Positions 20,784 to 33,120 of a DNA stretch of 64,000 nt are shown here, in pieces. The stretch lies in contig NC_085135.1 in NCBI RefSeq assembly GCF_030269925.1, positions 8,742,753 through 8,806,752 of the forward strand, given 5' to 3'. Source of the stretch: Bombyx mori (lineage: Eukaryota > Arthropoda > Insecta > Lepidoptera > Bombycidae). The notes below the pieces were generated by a model. It had not been told where the DNA came from and did not search any database. It saw only the letters and a list, made by a program, of their open reading frames with translations. The translations under genes were made by a program, and so were the position numbers. How positions within the stretch are numbered: position 1 is the first letter of the stretch; every line of letters begins with the position of its first letter.

Positions 20784-21806
20784 TTTCCATTTCCTGTGAA
20801 ATTTTCTTTTTTCTTTAATCAACTTGATTAAAGCAGAGGAGTACCAGTAAGGGAAATTGGAGTTACCTCTTACGACCTTCACAGGCACATTATCAGAAAT
20901 AATCTTGTCTAAGATTTCATGAAACTTGCCCACGGCCATGTCGACATCTAAATTCATAAAAGATTGTTTCCAATCAGTTTTCGAAAGTTCCTCGTTAATA
21001 ATAGAGTAGTCACTTTTATGGAAAAGCAATATGGACCGGCCAGGAGAACGTAGGGGTCTCACGTCTAACCCCTGAATCTGAATATCTAAGGCTGGATGAT
21101 GATCATCCTCAGATACAAGAGGAAGGGACGAACGAACAACCTTACAAGCACAATTACTTATTACTAAATCTAAGCATCTTTTATTTATATTAGAAATCGA
21201 ATTAAATTGTTTAAAACTATTAAAAGCTAAAAAATTAGAAAGACCAAAGACAAGTGAGTCCCACCGATCACCATTCAAGAGTCTAGCAGGTCCATCAACA
21301 CCGATCAGCTCCCAAGAAGCATTCCATAAATTGAAATCGCCGATGCACAAAAATTCGTCACCGGGATTAGTAATAATTGTGTCAGAAATATCCTCAAAAA
21401 AACCAATTTCATCTTCAAACTTAGAGGAACATTGAGGAAAATAGCAACAGTAAAGATGGATTAGTTTACTAACGTTATTGTGCTTAATATTTATTTTTAT
21501 CAAAATAATATCAGCTGATCGGTTTCTGTTGGAAGGGAGACAGGTTAAATTAAAAACGGTAATTCCTCTACGCACAGCAATAAGTACCCCGCCACCCAAA
21601 GAACCATTTCGAGAGTTATAGTTCCGATCGCAACGGTAAACAACAAAACGCTCATCAAACAACTCCGAGTCATAAATACCCGGCATTAACCATGTCTCAC
21701 TAAGACATATAATATCATTATCACATAAAATAATGTTTCTATAAAACAAATTAGTTTTACTACGTAAACCACGAACGTTCTGGTAAAAAATCTTTAAATT
21801 AGCCAT
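20784..21806 (-). pseudogene. LINE ORF2 endonuclease fragment (CR1/jockey type)
   Basis: The start is the ATG at 21806 (MANLKIFYQNVRGLRSK), the usual N-terminal start of an AP-type endonuclease. LSETWL (about 21690-21710), IGDFNLWN (about 21325-21350) and EDDHHPALDI (about 21095-21125) are the metal-binding and catalytic motifs. The frame reads on for about 340 codons and is cut at 20784 by the R1-clade LINE. The RT half is not adjacent. Confidence 0.85.
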
Positions 21807-22619
21807 TAGAGAGAGAGAGAAAAAATAGATCATATAAATAATTAACCAACAGTATTAATAGTCCACGGCTCAAACCACAGCATAATAATTGACATGTCAA
21901 TACATAAGTACCTACACATACGAGAATATAGATCTCAACATTAATCAAACACCCACCCCAGGAGTAAAAGTTCCAAACGAACAATATAAAAAATTCTCCA
22001 ATGCTAAACAATAAGTATGTTGCTATATCATAACAAGCCTTACATAATAATGTTATTAAAATAGTTAAAGAAACATTTAAAAGTTTCTCAAAAAACTGAA
22101 ATAGTCCGATCATCAACTTTTGAAAAGAAAAAAACAAAATTATGATATATTTGACATTACAAAAAATAGCATGTGCTTTAAAAATAATGAATATAATAAT
22201 AAGTTAAATTAAGTATTTATTATCAATAGTATTCTTTTATTACTATATAGACTAAGCAGACTATAATGTTGACTTTATTTGGATGTGATTACTTATTTTT
22301 TGGTAAATTACTAAACCAAAAATTTCAATACTAATCATTTTAAAATTATAAAAATTATAAAAAAAGAAAAAACATTAATTAAAATGAAAAAAAACTTAAA
22401 AATCACAACTTCATAGATCAAAATAATAACAATAAAGTAAATAAAATTATAAAACCCTACTGCACAATTATTCAGTCGGATTCATTACCAGCATCAGTAA
22501 CATTACGTCCATGAGTTAAACTTCTGAAAATTTTATGATATTTCGTGGGTATTATTGAGGAACTGCAAAGACTATTAAGATTGTTAAATTTATCATTACT
22601 GATTGGAATTAGACCTACA
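21807..22619. other. AT-rich LINE leader or intergenic DNA
   Basis: A GA-repeat (21810-21823) lies just before the LINE ORF. The rest is AT-rich with short A runs. I see no coding frame with recognisable motifs. Confidence 0.5.
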
Positions 22620-24420
22620 TAAGCTTTGTCTAAGGCTGGAGTTCAGACAATTCTTTGTATAAATTGAATATCCGACCGATGCTGAAGTCACCCCCCAAGT
22701 CACTTAAATACCACCATTTGGACGCTGCTCTATAATGCGACTCTACTGGTACAAATGATTTAACGTGGGTGCAAACCCACATTACCATTTCATCGTCAAC
22801 AATCCGATTATGATTTTTATGTTTCCCTCTCATGTCTTCTTCAATCAAAGTGCTTCCGTCATACTTATCCCAAGCTGTCCGAACTAACCTTTCGCTAATC
22901 GAATATGTACTTCAAAACATGATTTTACAATCCTCTGTTATTGATGATTCTTTTGCCGTTTTGTAGTATAATTCGCAACATGCAACCATTGTTTCTCACA
23001 TTCACCTAATTCTCAAAACTTATCAAATGCACCCTGTCTTTCTTCGAGGGTCAACATAGTGTAACATTTATTTTTACACGCGCAAGGCCTACCCATAGTT
23101 TTTGAAGGAACAAAAATGCCCTTTTTGGAGGAGTATTATTTCCCAGCATTTTCAAGCGCTTTCTAGTAACTTCTTTCCAATCATCGTAATTTCGGACACA
23201 TTTTTTACCTCTACATCGAATACGAGGCACTGGAGGACACGACTGGCATGAGGACACAACTGTGTTGATTGAAGGACAGTTGCTATAGTCCGCATCATCA
23301 TGAGTGCAACAAAAAAATCGTTACAGACTTCACAATGGCTTTTTACTGGTAATGGCAATCGGTTAATCGGTTGTGGGAAAGGTGATAGATCTGATATCAA
23401 GGTAGAGGTATTTAAAGGGCTTAAAGCTGCGCTTATATTTAGGGATACGGCATGTTGATTTTGTGACGAGAGTAAATCTGGTGAGGAATTTTTTTTGATA
23501 AAGTGATTTTCTCTAAGAAAACAAGTAGAGGATGGTATGTTTAGGTTCCTATTTTCATCTGTAATACTTTCGTTTGCTCGGTGTACATCGTCTGCAAAGA
23601 CATTCTCATAAACGTCGTTCGTTTTTGCTATTGCATGGCGTGCTCCCGGAGGTAATGGTGAATGGCATTCTGAAAACATATCAGTATGTAAAAAATATAA
23701 ATTCTTAATATCACAAGTCAACGTTTACGCCTAAGATGATTGGTTTTACACCCTTAAGTTGATTCAGAACAAAAAGATTCGAAAGTACAGAAATAAAACA
23801 ATTTACTTCTTTTTATTTATACAGGTAAAATATTACTCACATAGGATTATTTTTTAAAAAAATAATCCTAAGTATATACAAATAATCATTTTTTTTAAGT
23901 AGAAGAAAGCTGGATCTGAATTTAGTGCAAAGAACAAAGTGGGATGGTCAGATACGACTATTAGATAAAAAAACATGTTCATTGAATAACGTCGGTTGTG
24001 ATCACCCGTCACTATTATGTCCATAGAAAAATGTAGTAGAGTTACATATAATTTTAAAATTCCATTTTTTTTTAAATATAACACAAACTTAACAGAATAA
24101 TGTATAATCCGATAGCCAACATTATTTTTATGTAAATAAAAATTTTAAACGATTTACAGTTTTCCGTAGAAAACCGACAGATAGTCAGAACCGATACTAT
24201 AATCATTTACTTTAGAAAATATGGTTTTAACACAAAAATTAAATAATACCAGATGTTAATACATAATTGATTAACCTACCTGGAGTCAGTGGTATACAGT
24301 CCTCCTCATCAGTGCACTCTTCATGAGTAAAATTCGTAATTTGTGCATTTTTGCTTCTTTCTTCCACCAGTTTTAACAAAGCTTTGATCGTCCTGGTTTC
24401 ATTGTGACACACCTTTTAAG
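22620..24420 (-). pseudogene. Decayed spliced gene of an unnamed Cys-rich arthropod family
   Basis: An upstream exon (about 24408-24280) ends CTCCAG/GTAGGT and its frame joins in phase to a second exon that starts at 23669 after TTTTCAG (CHSPLPPGARHAIAK). Downstream, in changing frames, are DDWKEVTRKRLKM (about 23165-23200), GRPCACKNKC (about 23065-23095) and RGKHKNHNR plus ESHYRA (about 22745-22830). I recognise these as landmarks of a multi-copy family in arthropod genomes, perhaps transposon-derived, but cannot name it. Frame changes and stops between the blocks suggest decay. Confidence 0.55.
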
Positions 24421-24789
24421 ACGGTACGTAAGAAAGCTAGGTACGTAATACTTAATAAACAGGTAAATGAGGTAATCTAGTGTAAATGCTTAAGAAAAAT
24501 TGAATCTGAAGACAACGCGTGGGCAACTTCGAGGAACAATGTCGGCTGCGTGGATACGTCAGGAGTGGGAGGGCCGGGCGCACGTCGCGTAGAGACGATT
24601 ATGCACAAGCGTCATTTTACTATGAGCGTCTATCAAATCCGTCATTTTACCGACTGCTTAATTTGAAATCTAAAATACATGTAATTTTTTTTTAAATGTG
24701 GCAATAATATTTAGACAATGTAGTATCCAAATATGGTAAAAAGTGGATTTTGGATTTTTTTTCAAATCCGACATTATTCTACGATCATG
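24421..24789. other. Non-coding DNA
   Basis: Mixed sequence with a short repeated motif, CCGTCATTTTACC-like, at about 24606 and 24640. No gene is seen. Confidence 0.4.
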
Positions 24790-26082
24790 ACGAAATACTG
24801 TTACAATAAAAAAATAAAAAAATCTATTGCAAATAACATTTATTACTTTTACAGTGTGTTAGTTTAATACATAAATATAAAACAATTTAAAGTATAAAAA
24901 GCTTATTCGAAGTGGTCTCCATTGGCTGCAATACAGTCCTTTAAACGTTGAGGCCAGTTATCAATAGAAGCACGCACTCTTTCCATGGGAAAAATGTTCA
25001 CTACCAATCGTACGGATTGTTTTAGGGACTCCAAATTATCATGGCGTTTAGAGCAAGCCGTACTCTCTAAAACTGACCATAAATCATAATCCAGCGGATT
25101 AAGATCGGGACTAGACGACAGCCAGTCTTCAGCTCTGATGAAGTCCGGAATGTTCGTTTCCAACCAAGACTGCGTAGACCGAGCTTTATGAACTGGCGCC
25201 GAGTCTTGCTGGAAGGACCATTCTTGATTATTGAACGTGGTGTTGTTAAGGGGCTTCACTACTTTCTCAAGAATGGTATCTTGATACACTAGTGCTGATG
25301 TTTTGATACCTTTTTCACAAAAGTATGGCTCAGTCACTCCTTCATAGCTAATACCCCACCAAACCATCACTGAAGTCGGATAGTGCACACGTTGCACTCT
25401 GTCGACTAATTGGGAAGCTTCCTTAGAGCTTTGAGCATAAATACGGTCATTTTGTTTGTTAAAATGTTGCTCAATTGTAAAAAAATTCTCATCCGTAAAC
25501 AAAATTTTTCTATGACCTCCCTTTGCCGCTTCAGTAGTTGTTTCGACTTTACCACCCTATTCTCTTTTAAATTATCAGTTAAGAAATGACCAGTACGTCT
25601 TTTATATGCTGCAAGTCCTAACTCATCTTTTAAAATACTCGACATGGTTCTAGGTGCTATCTTCATCTCCCGAGATAAAATCTTTTGCTTTCGGACAGGA
25701 TGTCTTCGAATTCTTTCCCTTATTGCTTTGACCACCTTTTTCGTACGAACATTACGTGGACTGCCAGATCTTTTTCTGTCACAAACAGAAGAGGTCTCAT
25801 TGCATCTATTAATAGCCCGATACACAAACATTTTACTAATACCAAGCGTATGGAGAGTTTTAAAAATTGCATTTGGCTCCATACCTACTTTGTGTAATGC
25901 AATCACAGCGATTCGGTTCTCTTTATCACCCCACTCCATTTTAATATCGCAAACTATTGTACAATGTATTGGCGCCAAAATGAGAAAACTCAATGAGCAA
26001 TCATATAAAAATGACAGATTCCAAATTCAAATGTAATATTTTGTTTATTTTTAATTGTAACAGTATTTATGGCCAGACTAAG
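24790..26082 (-). mobile_element. Tc1/mariner element, DD37D type, copy 1
   Basis: The right end reads TGTAACAGTATTTATGGCCA then GACTAAG, next to TA (26083-26084), and is the reverse complement of the left end of copy 2 (29950). The left end keeps only the inner part (AAATACTGTTACAA at about 24794) and lacks the outer 15 or so bases, so it cannot be a functional pair of ends. Confidence 0.85.
24903..25939 (-). pseudogene. Mariner transposase, frameshifted
   Basis: The likely start is MEWGDKENRIAV at 25939. A helix-turn-helix DNA-binding region follows. The catalytic residues are Asp in FTDENFF (about 25493), Asp in QQDSAPVHKA (about 25205) and Asp in PDLNPLDYDLW (about 25090). Thirty-seven residues separate the last two, which is the DD37D (maT-like) arrangement. 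A frame change near 25520 splits the gene. Confidence 0.87.
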
Positions 26083-26186
26083 TACATATAATATATACTC
26101 GTTAAAAGTGGAATGCGTTTTGCCGCAAAAACAGCCAGGAAGATCTTTTCTTCTACTTTTTACTCGTGCGCGTTCATAACACTACG

Positions 26187-26637
26187 TTTTTTTTTATTTT
26201 TTTTTATTGCTTAGATGAGTGGACGAGCTCACAGCCCACCTGATGTTAAGTGGTTACTGGAGCCCATAGACATCTACAACGTAAATGCGCCACCCACCTT
26301 GAGATATAAGTTGTAAGGTCTCAAGTATAGTTACAACGGCTGCCCCACCCTTCAAACCGAAACGCATTACTGCTTCACGGCAGAAATAGGCAGGGTGGTG
26401 GTACCTACCCGTGCGGACTCCCAAGAGGTCCTACCACCAGTAATTACGCAAATTGTAATTTTGCGGGTTTGATTTTTATTACACGATGTTATTCCTTCAC
26501 CGTGGAAGTCAATCGTGAACAATTGTTGAGTACGTATTTCATTAGAAAAATTGGTACCCGCCTGAGATTCGAACAACGGTGCATCGCCTCAACACTTATG
26601 CACCAGACGTCTTGTCCATTAGGCCACGACGACTAAG
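26187..26637 (-). mobile_element. Full-length Bm1-type SINE
   Basis: On the minus strand the element opens with GTCGTCGTGGCCTAATGGAC (A-box region) and has a B-box-like GTTGTTCGAATCTC (about 26560-26575). The body ends GTGAGCTCGTCCACTCATCT and a T-rich stretch (26187-26208) marks the A-tail. It is the reference for the degraded SINE inside the LTR elements. Family name from recognition. Confidence 0.82.
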
Positions 26638-26805
26638 CCGTTCTAACTACCAGAGATAAGTATGTACGTAGGAAAATTTTGTGAGGTTACTCTATCAGAT
26701 CTGGTGGAAGGAGGTTGATGACAATACCTTCTGATTAATAACCGGTATATCATAAAGTATTGTGTAAGATATCGCCTTCAAAATTCAGTCGCCTCTAAAT
26801 TTCTA
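26638..26805. other. Non-coding DNA
   Basis: Short intergenic stretch between the SINE and the LINE tail. Nothing recognisable. Confidence 0.4.
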
Positions 26806-29300
26806 TATTTTTTTTAAGATAAAGGGATTACTGGTGGCCCGGAGGCCTTTCCACTTTCACCAGGACAGGTGGGCGAGCAAAGGCTCAGCCAGGAGGGGTG
26901 GGATTTGCTAACAGCTACCTGAGCGCCTCCGAAGGAGACCTAACAGCTCAAGAGCAGCTGCTTCGCGAATGAATCTACTACCGGATCGGAATCGCGACCC
27001 GCTGAGAAGATCCGGCGATAAACTCAGCGAGCTGATTCATGGGCTAGGTTACACGGCGAACTCTTTGTCGAGTTCGACGAGTACGGTTACCGGGGTCCCT
27101 AAGCCTGCTCCTAGTGTTAGAGCTGAAGGCGTCTAATGCAAAGGTTATTGGATCTGATGGATCCGTAAGGACGTGTCTAGGGCGTCGACGGTGACTGGCT
27201 CCTGCATGATCAGGATTCGGGGAGTAGTCAGCGGCGGCAACGATAAGGCGATTATCATGACGCATAGCCTTATCGAAGTACCGTTCCGACGCTGACTTCA
27301 TGTATTTCTGGATAGATTCGAGGCCCAGGTCGTCGTGTAGGTCAACGTTCCTCACGAACCACGGAGCTCCGACGGCTAACCTGCAAAAGCGGGATTGTAG
27401 AGATTGGAGGGTGTCTATGTGTGTGCGGGCCGCGTGAGCGAACACCACACTCGCGTAAGTCATGACGGGCCTTATGCAAGTTTTGTAAAGTGTCACCTTG
27501 TTCCGAAGGGACATTTTAATCCGCTTACAGATCATGGGGTAGAGTCTACCGAGAATAAGCGCGGCACGGTCACGAACTGATTTTATATGCGGGCGGAATG
27601 TCATCGATGCATCCAGGGTAACGCCCAGGTACTTGATCTTCCTGGCCCAGGGTATGGGTTGTCTAAAGAGAGTAATCGGGGGTGTGAGATTCCTCCTCCT
27701 AATCCGGGAGGAAATCCGTGTGGAGCTTCCCCTCTGAAATAGCACCGCAGTACTTTTCGCTGGGTTGATGTCTATGCGCCATTTTCGGAACCACTGTCCT
27801 AGGGCTAGGGCTGCGCTCTGAAGCTTCTTCGCGATTAGGGACTTATTTCTACTGGAATAGTAAACAGTCGTGTCGTCGGCGAATAAAGCTAAATGGGTCG
27901 GCGGCGACCGGGGAATATCGTTAACGAATAAGCTAAATAGGAGGGGTGAGAGAACAGAGCCTTGCGGGACTCCAGCTGTGAGAGGTCGTGGGGAGGAGCG
28001 GGTTCCCTCGACTCGATATCGAAAAGAGCGGTTCGACAAGAAGTCCCGTATGATGAGCACGAGACTATCCGGCACGCCCATGTTGAATAGTTTGAAAATC
28101 AAACCGTTGTGCCAGACTTTGTCGAACGCTTTTGCGACGTCGAAGAAGAGAGCTCCCGTGTATAACGGTTTTGGTCGATTAAGCCCCACAAGAATGTGCT
28201 CCGTGAGGCGGTGCACCTGTTGAACGCATGAGTGATTTGTACGGAATCCGAATTGTTCATCGATGAGAATGCCCTTGGATGAGACGAAGTCTCTGAGGCG
28301 TTTGTAGAGCAGACGCTCATACAGTTTGCCTAGAGACATGAGGAGGCTAATCGGGCGGTAGCTCGTCGTATGATTTTTTGGTTTACCGGGTTTATGTATG
28401 CCGATAACGTCCGCTTCTTTCTACACCGCGGGAAAGATACAGTTCGCCATAGCGGCATTGAAAATAGATGCCAACATCACGATGAGTTGGACGGGTAGAA
28501 GTTTAATAACGCGGTTGGATATACCGTCGGAACCGGGAGCCTTGCGAGGACGTAGGTCTTTGATCAAGTCTTTAACTTCCATCGGGGTGACGGGTGGTAA
28601 CGCATCCGAGGGTGGCAAGGAGACTCTGCGTTCTACCTCACTGTCTACTAATTCTACATGAACAGGGTCCACGGATTGAGTGCTGGGCGTGCACTGGGTT
28701 TGCAATGTATCGGCCAGCAGCTCTGCTTTTTCGTCATCATCAAACGCCGCGAGTCGGCCTGAGGGACCTACGAGGGGGGGCATAGTTACTACCGTATCCG
28801 ATTTGAGAGTACGAGCTAAGCGGTAGTAAGACCTTTGGGAGGGCGCGAGTCCTTCTAACAAATCAGACCATCTGGCATCTTGGACTTCGGCGATGCGAGA
28901 CTTTACGTCGCGTTGTAGTGCACGCATTCGAATACGATTTTCCGCGGTAGGATACCTGTCGTAGGCGCGTATCGATCGTTCTTAGCTCTAAGGAGTTCCC
29001 TAATATCGTCGGACAATTTGAAGCGGTGAAGGAAGTCCTCCGCTACAACTTGTTTCGATGATCTATCTAATGTCGAGGTGATGTATGACGTTAAGATCTC
29101 TATGGCTTCAGCGGTATCCTGAGGAGACGGGGTAGAGTCCGGGCTAAACGGGAGCGATGGTGGATCAGATTAAGCCAGGCTGATGCCCAGCGTGTGCCAA
29201 TCCACCACAGTCCTCGTAACGGGAACGGAATCGGGAGCGCTGAGCTCGAGAGACAACAACGGAGCGTTTTTATAGCAAGGTATCGTGGTGGGACGATGTT
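26806..29300 (-). mobile_element. 5'-truncated jockey-clade LINE (BMC1-like)
   Basis: A short T run at about 26808-26815 is the tail. The 3' UTR carries CTACCGGATCGGAATCGCG and GAGAAGATCCGGCG, which I associate with BMC1/L1Bm. ORF2 fills 27044-28940, and endonuclease C-terminal sequence in broken frames runs to about 29300. A close relative is at 52607-54128. Confidence 0.82.
27044..28927 (-). pseudogene. BMC1-like LINE ORF2, reverse transcriptase part
   Basis: On the minus strand, RKAPGSDGISNRVIK (about 28545) and SYRPISLL (about 28365) lead to FDVAKAFDKVWH (about 28140), AGVPQGSVLSPLLFS (about 27970) and FADDTTVYYS (about 27875). One in-frame TAG at 28421-28423 interrupts it. The C-terminal end is Arg-rich. 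Upstream of 28927 the frame is lost in the endonuclease region. Confidence 0.88.
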
Positions 29301-29341
29301 GTTTACGACTCTTATCTTGCACGTGTTGTTTTCGATTAATG

Positions 29342-29487
29342 CTTGCACGTGTTGTTTGTCGTCCCATCTTTATTAGTCATGAACTAATGGTTTATAAAAA
29401 CACGCGCCGACATACTTGCACGTGTTGCTTGTCGTCCCATCTTTATTAGTCATGAACTAATGGTTTATAAAAACACGCGCCGACATA
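29342..29487. repeat. Tandem duplication, two 73-bp units
   Basis: Units 29342-29414 and 29415-29487 differ by one or two bases. Each contains CTTTATTAGTCATGAACTAA and TTTATAAAAACACGCGCCG. A partial third unit start lies just upstream (about 29317). Confidence 0.9.
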
Positions 29488-29949
29488 GATATGTAAAAAA
29501 ATATTATTTTTATTTCCGTATTTAGGTTTGTTTAATAATAAAAAAATCTATAAAATGTGCGGACCGCAATTATCATTTTATTTCTTAAAACAGATCTCGA
29601 GCGAAACTTATTGGTGTCCCCTGTTTTAGATGTATATTTAGTTATTCTTTCCAGAAAGATGAAACGTTCCAGGACTTCGTTTATTTTCCCTTTGACGGAT
29701 ACTTGTATTCATTTTAAAGAATTTATCTTTTATTTTGATTTTTATCTTATTTTAAAAACAGTTGGCTTTGCATCGTTTCATTTTTAAATGCAAAAGAAAA
29801 AACATTTACTCATTGGGTCTACTGGGTTAATAGAAATATAATAAAAAATGTAGTTAGAAAACTAAACACGGTTAATTAACAAACCGAACAATAATTAATT
29901 TCGTTTGTTTGACCTTTTGTAGTCGATCAGGAATTAGAACTAAGTTATA
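29488..29949. other. AT-rich non-coding DNA
   Basis: No coding frame with recognisable motifs. It ends at the mariner copy 2 terminus, next to TA at 29948-29949. Confidence 0.45.
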
Positions 29950-30315
29950 CTTAGTCTGGCCATAAATACTGTTACAAAGGAAAACAAAAAAAAAAACTAT
30001 GGCAAATAACATTTATTACTTTTACAGTCTGTTAGTTTAATACATAAATATAAAACAATTTAAAGTATAAAAAGCTTATTCGAAGTGGCCTCCATTGGTA
30101 TCCAGTGGTATCCATACAGTCCTTTAAACTTTGAGGCCAAACTATCCAAATTATCATGGCGTTTAGAGCAAGCCGTACTCTCTAAAACTGACCATAAATC
30201 ATAAACCAGCGGATTAAGATCGGGACTAGACGACGACCAGTCTTCAGTTCTGATGAAGTCCGAAACGATCGTTTCCAACCAAGACTGCGTAGACCAAGCT
30301 TTATGACCTGGCGCC
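29950..30315 (-). mobile_element. Mariner copy 2, 3'-end fragment
   Basis: It begins with a complete outer end (CTTAGTCTGGCC then ATAAATACTGTTACAA). It then aligns with copy 1, with an internal gap and a small duplication near 30100 (GGTATCCAGTGGTATCC), as far as CTGGCGCC at 30315. Only the C-terminal transposase region (SPDLNPLVYDLW) is left; the third catalytic Asp position reads Val. Confidence 0.85.
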
Positions 30316-31045
30316 TCAAAAAAATTTTTTGTTCCTATTTTATACTTATTTTCTATTAATACGTTTGTTCATCATTTGTTCATGATTGTTCACTGTTAAT
30401 AATTGTTTGTTCTGCATTTATTTATTTAAAAAAAATATTTAAAAATATACCTACAAGTTAGCCCCTCTAATGCAATTTTTAATATTTTTTCATCCTTAAT
30501 GACTCGTAAATATTCATTTTCGATTGTTCTTACATAAAACACGTTTGTTCTAGTATCTGTATATACTTGTTGTTTTTGTTTTTCTTAATCGTTCTGTCGC
30601 CGTCTTTGGCCAATATTGCGGCTTTGTTTTAATTGCAATTTATAAATTCATTATTACAAAATTACTCATTAAGTTAGGCGTCCAAGTATTTATCACAACT
30701 AGGATAAAGTGATCTCTATCGATCCAGGAATAGTGTTATTCCACATGGAACGATATCATGCTTTGGAATAAAATACATTAGTAACTATTCACACCAAATC
30801 ATTTGCTTAACATTAACTACCATCTTCAATCGTTTCAATCCATTTTATTTTATTCTTTTATCTTATTGTTATTTTTATTTAACTTTGTTATTTTTAACTA
30901 CCAAGTCCGCTGACGGGCCATGGACGTTGACAGAAGGTGAAGAACGACGGTGGGGGTGGTAGCATTAGAAAGTAGTTAATTAATTTTAGGCAAGTAGTAA
31001 ATTAAAACAAAATTTTATTAAATTTCTAAGTTAATTCTATTCATA
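30316..31045. other. AT-rich non-coding DNA
   Basis: Long T- and A-rich stretches with scattered TTGTTC repeats. No gene is seen. The last bases TATT (31046-31049) are the duplicated target of the next element. Confidence 0.5.
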
Positions 31046-31049
31046 TATT

Positions 31050-31422
31050 TGACGGCGTTAACGATATTTATGTTATATAGTACGTGCAATAGGAGTGACT
31101 CACACAAGCCAGGCGCGCCGGCCGTGTCGTTCCACTCGTAAACAACAGCTGCAACAGAAGTGACTCATAAGCCAGCTGCGCCGGCTAGTATAAAAAGGCG
31201 GAACGTGCCTTGAAATGAACATTCGTTCGACTGCGTTTGCCCGGTGCACTTACTATATCGTTGTTACGTTGTGTGATTCAGTGACTGTTGTACGTACTGG
31301 TTAAAGTTGGACAAGTGTTAAAGTGAATTGTCAAGTTAACATATTGTTGATTAAATCAGAAACCAAACGTGACTTCGTTTTACTTGGTGTTCAACAAGAT
31401 AATATCTACCCTCAAGCTTACA
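31050..31422 (+). repeat. 5' LTR, copy 2
   Basis: 373 bp, TGACGGCG...CTTACA. By eye identical to 34506-34878, which indicates a recent insertion. Confidence 0.93.
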
Positions 31423-31997
31423 TCAGAAGTGGGATCAGGACTCTACTCTCACTGGCGTGACGTGTTTGAACATGTTCGAAGTACAGCAAAAAAAACATGA
31501 TGCAGATCAGAATACTAGTAGTGGTACGCCACAAGAGCGTGAATGCAGCATACGTAAGTCGTGTAATAACGTCTCTGTTACCTCGATGGAAGATCTGAGC
31601 CACGAAGAAATCGTCACATCTTACGTTCTGGCTCATGTTGCCCAGTTTGACTGTCGACTTCATCACATGGCATTTACTAACTGAAATACAACACGTAACA
31701 AGCTATTGCAAGAAATTAAGGCAAGTGCAAATCTCAAGTGAAACTTCGATCGCAATAATGGATCTGTCATGACGAGTGGGTAGTTCCGACACGAATCGTT
31801 TTTAAGCCAATGACTACTGCTAGAGTTACATGGCACTAGTACAGTAAACCAGGACATGAGACTGTGAATTGTCGCTGAAATTTTAGGATCTACTAGATTC
31901 AATACCAATAACACTACACGTTCGATGACTTCGGGCTCCAGCAAGCAAGCAAACAAGAAAGCAAGCAAGTTTCCGTGGGGAAGAAAAATTGACACAT

Positions 31998-32766
31998 CTG
32001 AAGTCGTCGTGACCTGTAAGATAAGACGTCCGGTGCGTTCGTGTCTGGCGATGCGGCGGTGTTCGGGTTCCGCTGGCGGATGCAGGTTTTTCCGGTGAAG
32101 TGCGTGCTTGTGCGTGCTTGACAATTGTTCGCGGTTGGCTTCCTCAGTGTGGGAGTAACATCGTGTAAGAGAGGTGGAACCCGTAAAATTGTAGTTTGCG
32201 TGGTGGCTGGTAAGATTTGTTGCGGTAAGAAGTTTGCATGGTGGTAAAATGTCTTGTGAGTCTGCACAGGTAGCCGGAGGTGAGACTTCCGCGGTCGCGG
32301 CCCACCCAGTCCGCGAGAACCGGGCAGATCGCCTCGACGGTACGGAGGCCGGCTGACGGGTCCGCCAAACGACGAGACCACGCCTCCAGCACGGACTGCC
32401 GATATTGGAGCCCCCGCGCTCCGGCTGCACTTGCGCTAGGGCGCGCCGCCTCGTAGGAGACTGTGAGGTATCATTGAATAACTGCGATCGCGCGCTGCCG
32501 GCGTCGCAGCGCGGCGACGTTCTCGTGGGTAAGGACGTGGCACCAGACGGGTGCTCCGTATAGTGCCATCGACCGCACGGGTACCATCACCCTGCCTATT
32601 TCTGCCGTGAAGCAGTGGTGTATTTCGGTTTGAAGGGTGGGGCAGCGGTTGTAACTATACTGAGACCTTAGAACTTCTATCTCAAGGTGTGTGGTGCGTT
32701 TACGCTGTGGATGTCTATGGGTTCCAGTAACCACTTAACACAAGGTGGGCTGTGAGCTCGTCCACA
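31998..32766 (+). mobile_element. Bm1-type SINE with inverted R1-clade fragment, copy 2
   Basis: Same composite as 3461-4127. The R1-clade piece spans about 32268-32575 on the minus strand and includes MALYGAPVWCHV, absent from copy 1. The SINE/R1 joint at 32573-32582 reads CATCGACCGCACGGG. GTGCGGTCGATGGC is also native to the LINE (about 46032), so the joint lies in a microhomology. Confidence 0.78.
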
Positions 32767-32838
32767 CATTAATACGAAGAGCATAATCAAACGAAATTAG
32801 ATACGAAGTTTAAAGGGCCGTTTAAAGTAGTTGAAGTA

Positions 32839-33120
32839 TTGGATGGTGTCGATTTAATTTTGACTCTCACACATTCGCTTAAGGCTCGAGCTACTACTTG
32901 CCTCACAAAAATACAGCCTGCAAAACCTGAACAACCTCCTCATCCGTGGGCGCCCGGCTCTCACCTGCAAGTCGGCTGTTACGTGTGCGGTGATGCGAGC
33001 CATGTAGCTTCTGGGTGTTCCATGCGCTACAAGAAGAAAAACGACACTGCTCCAGGTGCTGTGGCAGGCCCAACCAGAGACGTCAACGTGTGTTCCAGAG
33101 CTTCAGTGTGTTACAGATAA
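32839..33120 (+). pseudogene. GPF/Y fragment fused to a zinc knuckle
   Basis: The 93-codon frame crosses the 32920/32921 join and links the integrase-like end (SLKARATTC) in frame to CYVCGDASHVASGC. In copy 1 the two are separated by the intron-like segment. The frame being open across the join fits splicing, but could be chance in so short a frame. Confidence 0.6.

Noticed and set aside
16866..21806. One LINE split by the R1-clade element (RT at 16866-17548 and endonuclease at 20784-21806)
   Set aside because: The two pieces lie on opposite strands and their outer ends do not form a TSD with the R1-clade element, so one simple insertion cannot explain them.
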